A DNA stretch of 64,000 bases from an uncultured Dehalococcoidia bacterium (GTDB lineage Bacteria > Chloroflexota > Dehalococcoidia > GIF9 > UBA5629), in NCBI GenBank assembly GCA_937975645.1, contig CALJTV010000031.1, positions 1-64,000 of the forward strand. Direction: 5' to 3'. Shown piece after piece: positions 19,015-28,675 of the stretch; positions within the stretch are counted from its first letter, which is position 1; each line of letters starts with the position of its first letter. A program made the translations under genes and the position numbers. Under the pieces are notes generated by a model that had not been told where the DNA came from, did no database searches, and saw only the letters and a program-made list of their open reading frames with translations.

Positions 19015-19809
19015 ATGAATAACATGCCTGTGGCGCGGAGCGGTAGGTCCTGCCAAGAGATAGCTATTGAGGCGGTTGAAATGGCGGGACAGATCCTTAT
19101 GGAGGGCTTCGGATCGGGAAGGCAGGTCAGTCAAAAAAGTCAGGGCAACCTGGTCACCGATATTGATGTTCTGGTGGAGAAGGAAATAATAGAGCTTCTG
19201 AAAGGTGAATACCCTGGGCTGCGGGTCCTTTCTGAGGAATCAGCACCATTTTCCCCAGTATCTGACTACACATGGATTATTGATCCTCTGGACGGCACAA
19301 ATAATTATGTTTTCGGTGTTCCCTTTTTCTGTGTAAATATTGCTCTGGCTAGGGATGGAGAGATCTTTTTGGGGGTTACTTATGACCCATTGAGAAAGGA
19401 GCTTTTTGTAGCTGAAAAGGGACATGGTGCCTATCTGAATGGTTCTAGGATGCGGGTGTCCCGGGAAAGTTCGCTTCGGGGGTCCCTCGTGGGTTTAGAC
19501 CTGGGTTACCAACGGGAGGTTGGTAAGGAGTTGTTAAAGATGGCTGGCAAGCTGTGGTGGCAGGTACACTGCTTGCGGCTTATAGGCTCAGCGTCCCTAG
19601 GGTTAGCCTATGTAGCTTGTGGGAGATTCAACCTTTATATCCACCGTTTTCTTTATCCATGGGATATTGCCAGCGGGCTATTGCTTATCGCGGAAGCCGG
19701 AGGAAAAGTTGTGGACTGGAGAGGGAAACCTGCTGATCTGTTCTGTCAGGAAATTATCGCGGGGAATGAGAAGCTTTGCGAGGAGTTTATTTCGCGCTTT
19801 GTGGGATGA
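19015..19809 (+). CDS. Inositol monophosphatase family protein (SuhB-like)
   Basis: Mg2+-dependent sugar-phosphate phosphatase of the IMPase/FBPase superfamily. The metal-binding residues are visible as SEES (Glu) and DPLDGTNNY (Asp-Pro-Leu-Asp-Gly-Thr); the C-terminal YPWDIASGLLLIAEAGG motif is also intact. The ATG at 19015 is preceded by AGGGTG; an in-frame TTG at 18961 would add 18 residues. The substrate (inositol-1-phosphate, fructose-1,6-bisphosphate or PAP) cannot be told. It ends the plus-strand run before a convergent aminotransferase gene. Confidence 0.88.
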   Translation: MNNMPVARSGRSCQEIAIEAVEMAGQILMEGFGSGRQVSQKSQGNLVTDIDVLVEKEIIELLKGEYPGLRVLSEESAPFSPVSDYTWIIDPLDGTNNYVFGVPFFCVNIALARDGEIFLGVTYDPLRKELFVAEKGHGAYLNGSRMRVSRESSLRGSLVGLDLGYQREVGKELLKMAGKLWWQVHCLRLIGSASLGLAYVACGRFNLYIHRFLYPWDIASGLLLIAEAGGKVVDWRGKPADLFCQEIIAGNEKLCEEFISRFVG

Positions 19810-19890
19810 GAGGCAAATCGGCGGATGAATATTAAGGACTACACTTTGTATTATCGGGACTGTAGCGAGCTAAAATAGCCTGCACCTTGT

Positions 19891-21102
19891 CTATTGCGAT
19901 GGTGTCTTTAGGTGCCGTTGGACAAACCTTTCCATCCTGCGCAAAGCCTCCTCTATCTCTTTAAGGGAGGTTGCGTAGCAGCAGCGTACGTAGCCCTCGC
20001 CGCTTGTGCCAAAGGCTGAGCCTGGAACGACGGCAACCTTCTCTTCCATCAGTAGCTTCTCAGCAAACTCTTCGGAGGTCATGCCTGTGATCTTTATCGA
20101 GGGAAAGGCGTAGAAAGCGCCTTCAGGTTCAAAGCATGATAGCCCGATATCTCTGAGACCTTTAACAATGACACGCCTTCGGCGGTCGTATTCTTCGACC
20201 ATAGCAGCTATCTCTCCTTCTCCTGACTTGAGTGCTTCTATTGCTGCCATTTGGCTCATTATAGGAGCGCACAGCATCGTATATTGATGGATTTTCGTCA
20301 TTGCTGCGATGACCTCGCGTCCTGACGCAGCGTAACCAATTCTCCATCCGGTCATGGCGTAGGCTTTGGAGAAACCATCTAGCAATATGGTGCGTTCCTT
20401 CATGCCTGGTAGACTGGCAACACAGGTATGCTCAATGTTGTACACCAGATGTCCATAGATTTCGTCTGAGATAATCAACAAGTTGTGTTGCTTGGCAAGC
20501 TCAGCGATTTGGAGCAGCTCTTCCCTGCTCAAGACTGCTCCAGTTGGATTGGCGGGGTATCCAAAAAGAATAGCCCGTGTTCTGGGGGTGATCTGTCGGG
20601 CTATATTTTCTGCGGTCAGCCTAAAGCCGTTATCCTCACCGGTGGGCACGGGGACAGGTATGCCCCCAGCTAGGGCAACACAGGCGGGATAAGCGACGTA
20701 ACAAGGATCAGGGATGATGACTTCATCACCTGGGTTGAGTATAGCTCGCAAAGAAAGGTCAAGCCCTTCGCTTACGCCGACTGTAATCAAAATTTCTTCA
20801 TCCGGATCATAGTCCAGTCCATGCCTAGAGTACAGGTATTTTGACAGTTCCTGGCGCAGCTCTGGCATACCTTTGTTGGAGGTATACATGGTGTAGCCTT
20901 TTTCCAGAGCATAGATAGCATACTCACGGATGCGCCACGGCGTGACAAAATCGGGCTCACCCACTCCTAGGGATATGACATCTTCCATGGAAGCTATCAG
21001 ATCAAAAAACTTCCTTATCCCTGAAGGTGGTAAAGCACGCACTCTATCGGCAATATGGGTGTGCACAGTGGTCTTCGATTGACTGGAGCTGCTCGAATGC
21101 AT
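19891..21102 (-). CDS. Class I/II PLP-dependent aminotransferase
   Basis: Aspartate/aromatic/alanine-type aminotransferase, 403 residues. The PLP lysine lies in LDGFSKAYAMTGWRIGY, the pyridine-binding Asp in ISDEIYG, and the Asn of NPTGAVLS is present. It starts 15 bases after an Lrp-type regulator on the same strand. That pairing suggests control by an amino-acid-sensing regulator. The exact amino donor is not deducible; aspartate or branched/aromatic substrates are all possible. Confidence 0.88.
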   Translation of the reverse strand: MHSSSSSQSKTTVHTHIADRVRALPPSGIRKFFDLIASMEDVISLGVGEPDFVTPWRIREYAIYALEKGYTMYTSNKGMPELRQELSKYLYSRHGLDYDPDEEILITVGVSEGLDLSLRAILNPGDEVIIPDPCYVAYPACVALAGGIPVPVPTGEDNGFRLTAENIARQITPRTRAILFGYPANPTGAVLSREELLQIAELAKQHNLLIISDEIYGHLVYNIEHTCVASLPGMKERTILLDGFSKAYAMTGWRIGYAASGREVIAAMTKIHQYTMLCAPIMSQMAAIEALKSGEGEIAAMVEEYDRRRRVIVKGLRDIGLSCFEPEGAFYAFPSIKITGMTSEEFAEKLLMEEKVAVVPGSAFGTSGEGYVRCCYATSLKEIEEALRRMERFVQRHLKTPSQ

Positions 21103-21117
21103 ATTACTTGTCCTTTG

Positions 21118-21597
21118 TTATGGGGTTACAGGTAGGCGTTTAGTGCCTTCGCTGCCTTCTAGGATTTCGCCGTCTTCCTTGTATTTCTTGAGTATGAAGT
21201 GGGTTACTGTGCCCTGGACTGCTTCTAGAGGTGCCAGTTTTTCCGATACGAAGATGGCGACCTCCTGCATAGTTCTGCCGACAACGAGAACTGCCAGGTC
21301 ATAAGTGCCTGAGGCGAGGTACACCGAGCGTGCTTCTGGAAACCTGTATATACGCTCTGCTATGGCATCGAACCCTACATTACGCTGTGGGGTTACTTTC
21401 ACCTCAACCAGCGCCCATACTTGTTCATCACCCGCCCTAGCCCAGTTTATCACTGTTTTATATTTAAGTATTGTCCTGTCCTCCTCCGCCTTCTTAATTA
21501 TTTCCTTTACTTCGTCGGCTGGGATTCCGGTCATTGTCGAGATCTGCTCAGGCGTGAGGCGAGCATCACCCTCAAGTGCTTTGAGGACCTGCTTCAT
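21118..21597 (-). CDS. Lrp/AsnC-family transcriptional regulator
   Basis: An N-terminal winged helix-turn-helix (LTPEQISTMTGIPADEVKEIIKKAEED) is followed by a RAM/AsnC ligand domain (VKVTPQRNVGFDAIAERIYRFPEARSVYLASGTYDLAVLV). Proteins of this kind bind an amino acid and control metabolism. The ATG at 21597 shares an ATGA overlap with the preceding gene's stop and has AAGGAGA upstream, so it is preferred over the ATG at 21633. It precedes the aminotransferase gene by 15 bases and probably regulates it. Confidence 0.87.
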   Translation of the reverse strand: MKQVLKALEGDARLTPEQISTMTGIPADEVKEIIKKAEEDRTILKYKTVINWARAGDEQVWALVEVKVTPQRNVGFDAIAERIYRFPEARSVYLASGTYDLAVLVVGRTMQEVAIFVSEKLAPLEAVQGTVTHFILKKYKEDGEILEGSEGTKRLPVTP

Positions 21598-21836
21598 GGC
21601 TTCTCCTTCAGACTTTGTGCTTTTAGCAACCATTTGTCTTTTGTCTCATTATAGCAGAGTTCGTACATATCCTCATCTTCTGTGAGCACCCTAAAAAATA
21701 TTCCGTGCGGTTCAAGCCATTCCTTCTCTATACGTGCAATTTTGAATGTCTTTCCTTGCCACGTGAAGGAACAAGGTCTCTCGGGGTATTTGTATCCTGA
21801 ATAGCACTCTACTTTCACCTGTTCTTCCTGATACAT
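21594..21836 (-). CDS. Small conserved protein, DUF6504-like (80 aa)
   Basis: Begins with a VKVECYSGYKYPERPCSF segment, typical of short proteins in which a 'SGYKxxERPxxF' motif precedes a beta-rich region with Trp and acidic residues. The function of such proteins is unknown. It lies five bases after gatA and overlaps the Lrp-type gene by four bases, so all are likely co-transcribed from gatC onwards. Confidence 0.7.
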   Translation of the reverse strand: MYQEEQVKVECYSGYKYPERPCSFTWQGKTFKIARIEKEWLEPHGIFFRVLTEDEDMYELCYNETKDKWLLKAQSLKEKP

Positions 21837-21840
21837 GGGA

Positions 21841-23304
21841 CTAAATTTCTGGCTTTCTTTTATGCCACTCGGTGGCTTGCTCGTAGGTAAATGCTATGCG
21901 AAGGATCGTCTCCTCGCCAAACGGTTTGCCTATGATCTGCATGCCCACGGGCAGACTGTGGGCAAACCCGGCGGGGATTGAAATTGCGGGGAGGCCGGCG
22001 ATGTTCACCGGCAGGGTGCACACATCGCTGAGGTACATTTGGAGAGGGTCATCTATCCTTTCACCTAGTTTAAAGGGTACGGTTGGCGAGGTCGGCGTGA
22101 TTAGAGCATCGTATTTCTGGAATACTTGATCGAACTCATTCTTGATTAAGGTGCGGACCTTCTGTGCTTTAAGGTAATATGCGTCGTAGTAGCCAGCGGA
22201 GAGGGCATAGGTGCCCAGCATTATTCGCCTTTTGACCTCGGGACCGAAGCCGTTTTGTTTGGTCTTTTCCATCGCTTCCCACATATTGTCAGTCTCTTGG
22301 TATGAATACCCGTATTTTACCCCATCGTATCTGGCAAGGTTTGCTGAAGCTTCAGAGGGGGCTATGATGTAGTAAACTGCGAGGGCATATCTTGTGTGTG
22401 GCAGGGAGACATCGGTGTCCACCTTTGCTCCCAGTTCCTCTAGTTTTCTTATTGCTATTTCCAGCGCTGTCCTCACCTCCTGCTGCATGCCCTCTACAAA
22501 ATACTCTCGTGGGACACCAAGCCTCAGGTTCTTAATTTCTGGGATCAGAGCCCTAGTGTAGTCAGGGGTAGGATACGGAGCTGTAGTAGAATCGTTCGGG
22601 TCGCTGCCGGCGATAGCATTCAGTACCAGAGCGCAATCGGTGACATTTTTGGTTATGGGACCGATCTGATCCAGCGAGCTGGCGAAAGCAACTAGACCAA
22701 AGCGGCTGACTCTGCCATAGGTTGGCTTTAATCCGACAACGTTACAAAATCCGGCTGGCTGGCGGATGCTACCTCCGGTGTCTGAGCCGAGTGCGTAGAC
22801 TGCCTCATCAGCAGCTATGGCAGCTGCTGACCCACCACTGCTGCCACCGGGGACACGGCTCAAGTCCCAGGGGTTTCTGGTCGGGAAGAAGGCAGAGTTC
22901 TCGGTGGACGAGCCCATGGCAAACTCGTCCATGTTAGTCTTTCCTAGGATAACCACGTTTCTGGCTTTGAGGTGCCTTATTACTGTAGCGTCGTATGGCG
23001 GGACAAAGTTCTGTAGCATCTTTGATGAACAGGTCGTCTTTATGCCTTTAGTGCTGATGTTGTCCTTTATCAATGCTGGTATGCCAGTGAGGGGGTCGAG
23101 ATTCTCGCCGCTCCTAATGAGCCTGTCAGCTTCTCTTGCTTGCTCTAAAGCGATGTCGGGGCATATGGTAACGCAGGCATGGATTTTGTTGTCGACCTGC
23201 TCTATGCGTTTGAAGCAGGCACTAGTGAGTTCGGCAGAGGACAAGCTCCCCTGTCTCAGTAGCTGGCAAGCCTGATGGATTGTTAGCCTGTAGAGTTCAT
23301 CCAT
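21841..23304 (-). CDS. gatA: Aspartyl/glutamyl-tRNA(Asn/Gln) amidotransferase subunit A
   Basis: Amidase subunit that releases ammonia from glutamine for tRNA-bound Glu or Asp. The Ser-cisSer-Lys triad is present: Lys in ALIKDNIST (near residue 78) and the serines in the [10 protein letters not shown] amidase signature (near 155). 487 residues is normal. It follows gatC; gatB is not in the window, so GatCAB must be completed from elsewhere. Confidence 0.96.
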   Translation of the reverse strand: MDELYRLTIHQACQLLRQGSLSSAELTSACFKRIEQVDNKIHACVTICPDIALEQAREADRLIRSGENLDPLTGIPALIKDNISTKGIKTTCSSKMLQNFVPPYDATVIRHLKARNVVILGKTNMDEFAMGSSTENSAFFPTRNPWDLSRVPGGSSGGSAAAIAADEAVYALGSDTGGSIRQPAGFCNVVGLKPTYGRVSRFGLVAFASSLDQIGPITKNVTDCALVLNAIAGSDPNDSTTAPYPTPDYTRALIPEIKNLRLGVPREYFVEGMQQEVRTALEIAIRKLEELGAKVDTDVSLPHTRYALAVYYIIAPSEASANLARYDGVKYGYSYQETDNMWEAMEKTKQNGFGPEVKRRIMLGTYALSAGYYDAYYLKAQKVRTLIKNEFDQVFQKYDALITPTSPTVPFKLGERIDDPLQMYLSDVCTLPVNIAGLPAISIPAGFAHSLPVGMQIIGKPFGEETILRIAFTYEQATEWHKRKPEI

Positions 23305-23325
23305 AACGGTGGTAGTGGTGGTCCC

Positions 23326-23613
23326 TCATTCGAGCACAGCGCGTATCTTGAAATAGTTTCCTTCCCGCTGGGGGGCGTTAGCTAGGACTTCTTCTGGGTG
23401 GTACGATGGACTGGGCTCGTCCTCTCTGAAGACATTTTGCAGGGCGATAGACTGTGTCATAGGGGGTAAGTTGGTGGTATCTACCTGCTTTAGTATTTCG
23501 AAGTTTTCCAGTATGTTGGATAGCTGAACACTGAACTTCTCAATCTCCTCCTCGCTCAGCCCCAGTCTTACCAGCCGTGCCAGATGCAATACTTCTTCGC
23601 GTCGCAGTTTCAT
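23326..23613 (-). CDS. gatC: Aspartyl/glutamyl-tRNA(Asn/Gln) amidotransferase subunit C
   Basis: Small stabilising subunit of GatCAB. The family pattern is clear: VLHLARLVRLGLSEEEIEKF at the N-terminus, a middle 'DTTNLPPMTQ' segment, and VFREDEPSPS towards the C-terminus. 95 residues is normal. It is the first gene of the gatC-gatA-small protein-lrp-aminotransferase run. Confidence 0.95.
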   Translation of the reverse strand: MKLRREEVLHLARLVRLGLSEEEIEKFSVQLSNILENFEILKQVDTTNLPPMTQSIALQNVFREDEPSPSYHPEEVLANAPQREGNYFKIRAVLE

Positions 23614-23645
23614 ATGCTTTTTCTTTCAGAATGATATAAAAATCA

Positions 23646-23654
23646 ATTATAGCA
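23646..23654 (-). promoter_or_regulatory. Extended -10 promoter element for gatCA
   Basis: On the minus strand TGCTATAAT, an extended -10 (TG-N-TATAAT), with no convincing -35. It lies about 33 bases upstream of the gatC ATG. Confidence 0.5.
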
Positions 23655-23705
23655 CATGCACACTGGGAAGGTCTTTTGTCGGGCGTGGATAGTCGTTCGC
23701 TTACC

Positions 23706-23735
23706 TTGACGGTGGGATTGTGGGACTGCTACAAT
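23706..23735 (+). promoter_or_regulatory. Candidate promoter of the EF-G-like gene
   Basis: TTGACG, an 18-base spacer and TACAAT. Transcription would start near 23742, which rules out the start codons upstream and supports the GTG at 23775. Confidence 0.6.
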
Positions 23736-23774
23736 TCAATGTCGCTACTCACTAAACATAAGGGGTATAAGAGC

Positions 23775-25850
23775 GTGCATCATCTCGATTCAACGAAGAT
23801 CCGTAATGTAGTCTTGCTATCTCATTCGGGTGCGGGGAAAACATCGCTTGGGGAGGCGATGCTTTTTTGCTCTGGAGTGATAAACCGCCTGGGCAGTGTA
23901 ATTGATGGTACCACTGTGTCTGACTACGATCCTGCCGAGACCAAGCGTCAGATTAGCATTAACCTCTCAGTGCTCCCTCACCAGTGGAAAGATTGTAAGC
24001 TGAACATAATTGATACGCCGGGATACCCTGACTTTGTTGGTGAGGTGAAAGCTGGTCTTAGGGTCTGTGAGGGGGCTATTGTGGTGGTCTGTGCTGTCTC
24101 CGGCGTTGAGGTGGGTACCGAGCAGGTCTGGGGCTATGTTAATGAGGCAAACCTGCCCTGTTTTATTTTCGTCAACAAGATGGATCGTGAAAATGCCAGC
24201 TTTTTTAATGTCTTGAAGGATATTCAAGCCAAACTCAGTGTCAGGTGTCTGCCTATCCAGCTACCTATAGGTGCCCAGAAGGATTTTCAGGGTGTGGTGG
24301 ATCTGGTGCAAAAGAAGGGGTATGTTGGCACCGGGACTCAGCTACAAGAGGTAGAGATACCATCGTCGTTAGTAGAGGACGTCGTTTCTTATCGCGAAAA
24401 GCTGGTGGAAGCTGTTATTGAGGTTGATGACGAGCTCATTAACAGGTATTTGGAGGGTGGCGAGATTAGCGATGAGGAGCTTTATAGGTGCATTAAAGAG
24501 GCTGTGAGGCAGAGGAAGGTGGTGCCAATTTTTGTAGGGTCTGCTTTAAAGAATGTTGCAGTGAACCTGCTAATGGATGCGGTGGTCGATTATCTACCTT
24601 CACCTGTAGAGTATGGTAGTATCAAGGTCATAAACGCATCAACGGGGGTTGAGGAGACTGTGGAGCCGATGGCTGGTGCACCGCTCTCTGCCCTTGTATT
24701 TAAGACGATGAATGACCCTCGCGTGGGCAAGATTAGCTACTTTCGGGTGTATTCGGGCACTATCTCGAGCAACTCTCAGGTCTGGAATTCTGAGAAGGGT
24801 GCTGCAGAAAGAGTGGGGCAGCTTTTTGTAGTGCGGGGCAAGACACAGGAACCGGTGGTGCAATTGGTTGCTGGTGATATTGGTGCTGTGGCAAAGCTTA
24901 CAGTGACGGGCACAGGGGACACTCTGAGTGCCCGTGAGCGCCCCTTGAAACTTCATGCTATCAGCTTTCCTCAGCCGGTGTTGAGTATGGCAGTCCATCC
25001 TAAGTCAAGGGCTGACTTAGATAAGATGAGTACGGTGTTACCCAGGCTTTGTGAAGAGGATCCGACATTGAAGGTGCAACGAGAGGTAGACATAGGCGAG
25101 ATCCTGCTTTGTGGGATGGGTGAGGCACATCTGGAAGTTGCTGCCGAGAAACTGTCCACCAAGTTTGGGGTTGAGGTGAACCTGGAGCTACCCAAGGTGC
25201 CATACAGGGAGACGATAACCGTGCCTGTCAAGGCGGAGTACAAACACAAGAAGCAGACAGGCGGTCATGGGCAGTATGGTCACGTTTTTCTGGAGCTGGA
25301 GCCTTTGCCCAGGGGTTCTGGCTTTGAATTTACCGAGAGGGTTGTTGGTGGGGCTGTACCCCGGAACTATATTCCGGCTGTGGAAAAAGGGGTCAATGAA
25401 GCAAGGGCGGAGGGGGTGCTAGCAGGTTATCCGGTTGTTGACATAAGGGTAACACTCTACGATGGTAGCTCCCACCCTGTTGACTCCTCGGACATGTCTT
25501 TCAAGATAGCTGGCGCACAGGCCTTGAAGAAGGGACTGGCTCAGGGGCAGCCAGTATTGCTTGAGCCGGTGATGAATTTGACGATTACCGTGCCGGAGTC
25601 GTTTACTGGTGACATAATCGGTGACCTTAATACCAAGCGGGCGCGCGTGCTCGGCATGAGGCCTGTGGACGGGCTTAATATTATCCAGGCGCAGGCTCCT
25701 CTGGCGGAGATATTGCGCTATGCGGTTGATCTGCGGTCGATTACACAGGGACGTGGCACTTTTGCGATGGAGTTCAGCCACTATGAAGAGGTGCCGCCAC
25801 AGATCGCGCAAAAGATCATAGCACAGCGCACCCAATCACAGTCACAATGA
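23775..25850 (+). CDS. EF-G-like translational GTPase (EF-G2/FusA2 type)
   Basis: GTPase with the full EF-G domain order. G1 is SHSGAGKTS, G3 DTPGYPDF and G4 NKMD; domains II-V follow, including KAEYKHKKQTGGHGQYGHV and a C-terminal EF-G fold. About 691 residues, without the classic EF-G N-terminus 'xxIRNIGIxAHxDAGKTT'. The His-Asp pair is replaced by His-Ser-Gly, as in the EF-G2 group. The role is probably accessory (for example recycling) rather than main translocation. The GTG start has AAGGGG upstream; an in-frame start at 23676 is longer but lies before the promoter. Confidence 0.85.
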   Translation: MHHLDSTKIRNVVLLSHSGAGKTSLGEAMLFCSGVINRLGSVIDGTTVSDYDPAETKRQISINLSVLPHQWKDCKLNIIDTPGYPDFVGEVKAGLRVCEGAIVVVCAVSGVEVGTEQVWGYVNEANLPCFIFVNKMDRENASFFNVLKDIQAKLSVRCLPIQLPIGAQKDFQGVVDLVQKKGYVGTGTQLQEVEIPSSLVEDVVSYREKLVEAVIEVDDELINRYLEGGEISDEELYRCIKEAVRQRKVVPIFVGSALKNVAVNLLMDAVVDYLPSPVEYGSIKVINASTGVEETVEPMAGAPLSALVFKTMNDPRVGKISYFRVYSGTISSNSQVWNSEKGAAERVGQLFVVRGKTQEPVVQLVAGDIGAVAKLTVTGTGDTLSARERPLKLHAISFPQPVLSMAVHPKSRADLDKMSTVLPRLCEEDPTLKVQREVDIGEILLCGMGEAHLEVAAEKLSTKFGVEVNLELPKVPYRETITVPVKAEYKHKKQTGGHGQYGHVFLELEPLPRGSGFEFTERVVGGAVPRNYIPAVEKGVNEARAEGVLAGYPVVDIRVTLYDGSSHPVDSSDMSFKIAGAQALKKGLAQGQPVLLEPVMNLTITVPESFTGDIIGDLNTKRARVLGMRPVDGLNIIQAQAPLAEILRYAVDLRSITQGRGTFAMEFSHYEEVPPQIAQKIIAQRTQSQSQ

Positions 25851-25896
25851 GCCTAATCTTCCTGCTTGTTGCTGCCTGATTATTTGTCGTTTTATT

Positions 25897-26895
25897 CTAG
25901 CCAGCTAGCAACTCTTTCACTTTCTCGGTGAAGGCAGGAAGGACTTGCTTCCAATCACCCACTACGCCGAAGCGGGCTTCCTTGAAAATGTTGGCTTCGG
26001 GATCCTTGTTGATAGCCACGATATTTTTGGCACCCGAGCATCCAGCTATGTGTTGGCTGGCGCCTGAAATGCCCACTGCAATATAGAGTTCCGGTGTGAC
26101 TATCTTTCCGGTTAAGCCGATCTGTATGGTGTCTGGCACCCATTTGTTGTCACAAGGGGGTCTGGAAGCTCCTACTGCACCCTTAAGCAGTTTTGCGAGC
26201 TCCTCCAACTGTTTGAAGCCTTCAGGGCCGCCGATACCTCTACCTCCGGCGACCACGGTCTGTGCATCCTCCAGTTTAATCCCGACCACTTCCTCCTTCA
26301 CTGTCTGCAGAACTTTAGCCCTGATTTTAGCCGGGTCAATTTCTACCTTCAGAGGCACCACTTCACCCTTTCTGGATGGATCGGGTTCCAGCGGTGTCAT
26401 TGCTTTTTGTCTCACCGTTGCCATTTGAGGGAAAGACTCTGTGGTGAATATGGCACGGGCATTACCGCCATATACTGGGCGAATTTGCTGGAGCAGCTTG
26501 GTTGTGGGGTCGATGCTCAGCTCTACACAGTCCATAGAGAGCCCTGTGGCCAGCCGAAAAGCTAACCTAGGGGCAAGGTCACGTCCTATCGATGTTTGGC
26601 CAAGCAGCAGGATGCGAGGCATTATCTCTTTTACTGCTTTTTCCATAACCATTAGATAGGCATCTGTCTGATATTCTTTCAGCAGTGGGTCTTCGACAAC
26701 ATAAACCTTGTCCGCACCACTGGCTATGGCGCTGTTAGCAATATCAGCAACTTTTTCGCCAATTAGTATACAGATGAGGTTTTCTTTCAGCTCATCAGCT
26801 AGACGGCGACCACAGCCTAAGAGTTCTGCTGTGATCGTTGCCAGTTTTCCATCGGCAGTCTCGCCGAACACTAACACATTTTTATACTCAGCCAT
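25897..26895 (-). CDS. etfA: Electron transfer flavoprotein, alpha subunit
   Basis: FAD-binding subunit of the EtfAB heterodimer, which carries electrons between dehydrogenases and quinone or ferredoxin systems. The C-terminal FAD motif is seen in IQIGLTGKIVTPELYIAVGISGASQH and the following NIVAINKDPEANIF. The 332-residue length is typical. It follows etfB by 29 bases with GGAGG upstream. In anaerobes EtfAB can bifurcate electrons; whether this one does cannot be judged from sequence alone. Confidence 0.94.
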   Translation of the reverse strand: MAEYKNVLVFGETADGKLATITAELLGCGRRLADELKENLICILIGEKVADIANSAIASGADKVYVVEDPLLKEYQTDAYLMVMEKAVKEIMPRILLLGQTSIGRDLAPRLAFRLATGLSMDCVELSIDPTTKLLQQIRPVYGGNARAIFTTESFPQMATVRQKAMTPLEPDPSRKGEVVPLKVEIDPAKIRAKVLQTVKEEVVGIKLEDAQTVVAGGRGIGGPEGFKQLEELAKLLKGAVGASRPPCDNKWVPDTIQIGLTGKIVTPELYIAVGISGASQHIAGCSGAKNIVAINKDPEANIFKEARFGVVGDWKQVLPAFTEKVKELLAG

Positions 26896-26924
26896 TGGTG
26901 ACCTCCTGCAAATTCTTTTTAGCT

Positions 26925-27728
26925 CTAGATCAGTTTTGCTTCTCTGAGGCGTAGGGCGAGCTTGGCGCCGGCTTCAGCTGGGCTATCTGCTTCTACAAAT
27001 TCACATTTACCTTCTTTGACCGGCTGGAACAGTTTCACCAGCTTGGTGCGTCGCCCTGCAGTGCCAACCTCTGACGGACTAACACCTATGTCAGCCGGCT
27101 TCCAGACGATCGGCTGTTTTTTTGCGGCTGCCATTATCCCCTTCAGCGTGGCATAGCGGGCTTCGCCCAGTTCGTTGCTGACTGTTATGACTGCTGGCAG
27201 TGCAACCTCGATTACTTGATAGCCATCAGGGATGACACGCTCCACCTTCGCCTTACCATCCATAAACTCAACGCTTTTGGCTATGGTGACGCAGGGAATG
27301 CCAAGGATCTCGGCTATGCCGCAACCAACTTGTCCAGCATCCCAGTCAGCTGCTTGGCGTCCGCAGAAAATCAAGTCGTATTGGCCTATCTTTTTGATTG
27401 CCATTGCTAGGGCGTAGGCAGTTGACCAGCTATCGCTATCCTCGAATGCTGGGTCCTCAAGAAGGATCAACTCATCAGCGCCCATAGAAAGTGGTTTTTT
27501 GACCACATCTCTGAGCAGGTTATTGCCAAGGCTTATCACGGTGATTTTACCGCCGTGCTTGTCTTTTATGCGCAGTGCAGCCTCTACAGCCTGCTCATCG
27601 AAGGGACTTATGACAGGGGGTACTCCGGGGGGCGGGACAACCTTGTTGGTTGCTGGGTCAATTTTGAAGCTTGCTGGTGGAGCTTCTGGGTCGATGACCT
27701 GCTTACAGCAAACCACCATGTTTGGCAT
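26925..27728 (-). CDS. etfB: Electron transfer flavoprotein, beta subunit
   Basis: Partner of EtfA, in the same operon and first in order. The N-terminus MPNMVVCCKQVIDPE and the signature with FCGRQAADWDAGQVG near residue 120 are typical of EtfB. The SD is excellent (AAGGAGGTG). Length 267 is normal. The dehydrogenase partner (acyl-CoA, lactate or other) is not encoded next to it. Confidence 0.94.
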   Translation of the reverse strand: MPNMVVCCKQVIDPEAPPASFKIDPATNKVVPPPGVPPVISPFDEQAVEAALRIKDKHGGKITVISLGNNLLRDVVKKPLSMGADELILLEDPAFEDSDSWSTAYALAMAIKKIGQYDLIFCGRQAADWDAGQVGCGIAEILGIPCVTIAKSVEFMDGKAKVERVIPDGYQVIEVALPAVITVSNELGEARYATLKGIMAAAKKQPIVWKPADIGVSPSEVGTAGRRTKLVKLFQPVKEGKCEFVEADSPAEAGAKLALRLREAKLI

Positions 27729-27808
27729 TTTTCACCTCCTTAAAGATTTTCCTGTCTCCATTGTCAGCCGAGGACTTACTTTAAGACAAATCGCACTTTT
27801 TGTCAAAT

Positions 27809-28675
27809 CTAGCTATGCGAAAAACTGATCCGGGCTACCCTTCTGGTTCCATTTAGGTCTGAAATGAAGTCAAGCGCTGAATTCTTAAAGCTGGTGTATA
27901 CCAGAGAAGCCAAGCTGTCTGCATGCTGCTGTCCTATTTCCAGAAGCAGACAGCCTGCCGGGTTGATCTTATGCCCTGTCTGTGAAAGCAACTGCTTAAT
28001 GACTTCCAGCCCATCTACACCGCCATCGATGGCTATCTTAGGTTCGAATTCCCTTATCTCCAGCGGTAGATTTGGTAATTCGGTTCTGCTGACATATGGC
28101 AGGTTTGCTGCTATGATGTCGACTGGCTGAGGCAACGGCTCCAGTAGATTCCCCTCAAGGAAAGTGATGCGGTGCAGGACACCGTGGCGTCTGGCATTTA
28201 TTCGGGCGACCTCCAGGGCGTCTGCGGATACATCTGTAGCATATATTTTGCATGTTGCTAGGTTCTTAGCCAGGCTGACGGCGATGGCACCGCACCCAGT
28301 GCCGATATCGGCGACGAGCGGTATACCCGAAACGGATAATTTGTCAGTAGCGCAAGCGATGGCAGCTTCTACCAGAAACTCTGTCTCTGGGCGAGGGATG
28401 AGTACACGCCCATCAACATAAAAATCCAGACCGTAGAACTCCTTGTTGTTTGTAATGTAGGCTAGAGGTTCTCGAGAGAGACGCCGTTTCAGCAATTTCT
28501 CCAGTCGACTTGCCTCTTCCTTGGTCAAAGTTCGTTCTGGCTGCATGTAGATTTCGGCGGCTGAGAGGCCTGTCACTGACTGCAAGAGAACCCTTGCTTC
28601 TACATGGCTGTCTTCTATACCGTGGGCCTTCAGCTTCCGGACAGAGTGGTAGAGTGCCTGTCTCAGTGAGGTCAT
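27809..28675 (-). CDS. prmC: Release-factor glutamine methyltransferase PrmC
   Basis: SAM-dependent methyltransferase that N5-methylates the Gln of the GGQ motif in release factors. An N-terminal helical release-factor-binding domain is followed by a Rossmann fold with [16 protein letters not shown] near residue 120. The catalytic loop reads NLPY rather than the usual NPPY (near residue 190). The gene overlaps the end of prfA by four bases, the standard prfA-prmC arrangement. 288 residues is normal. Confidence 0.93.
   Translation of the reverse strand: MTSLRQALYHSVRKLKAHGIEDSHVEARVLLQSVTGLSAAEIYMQPERTLTKEEASRLEKLLKRRLSREPLAYITNNKEFYGLDFYVDGRVLIPRPETEFLVEAAIACATDKLSVSGIPLVADIGTGCGAIAVSLAKNLATCKIYATDVSADALEVARINARRHGVLHRITFLEGNLLEPLPQPVDIIAANLPYVSRTELPNLPLEIREFEPKIAIDGGVDGLEVIKQLLSQTGHKINPAGCLLLEIGQQHADSLASLVYTSFKNSALDFISDLNGTRRVARISFSHS

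Noticed and set aside
23676-23774. Longer N-terminus of the EF-G-like protein
   Set aside because: It would start before the promoter, and the extension does not resemble EF-G family N-termini.
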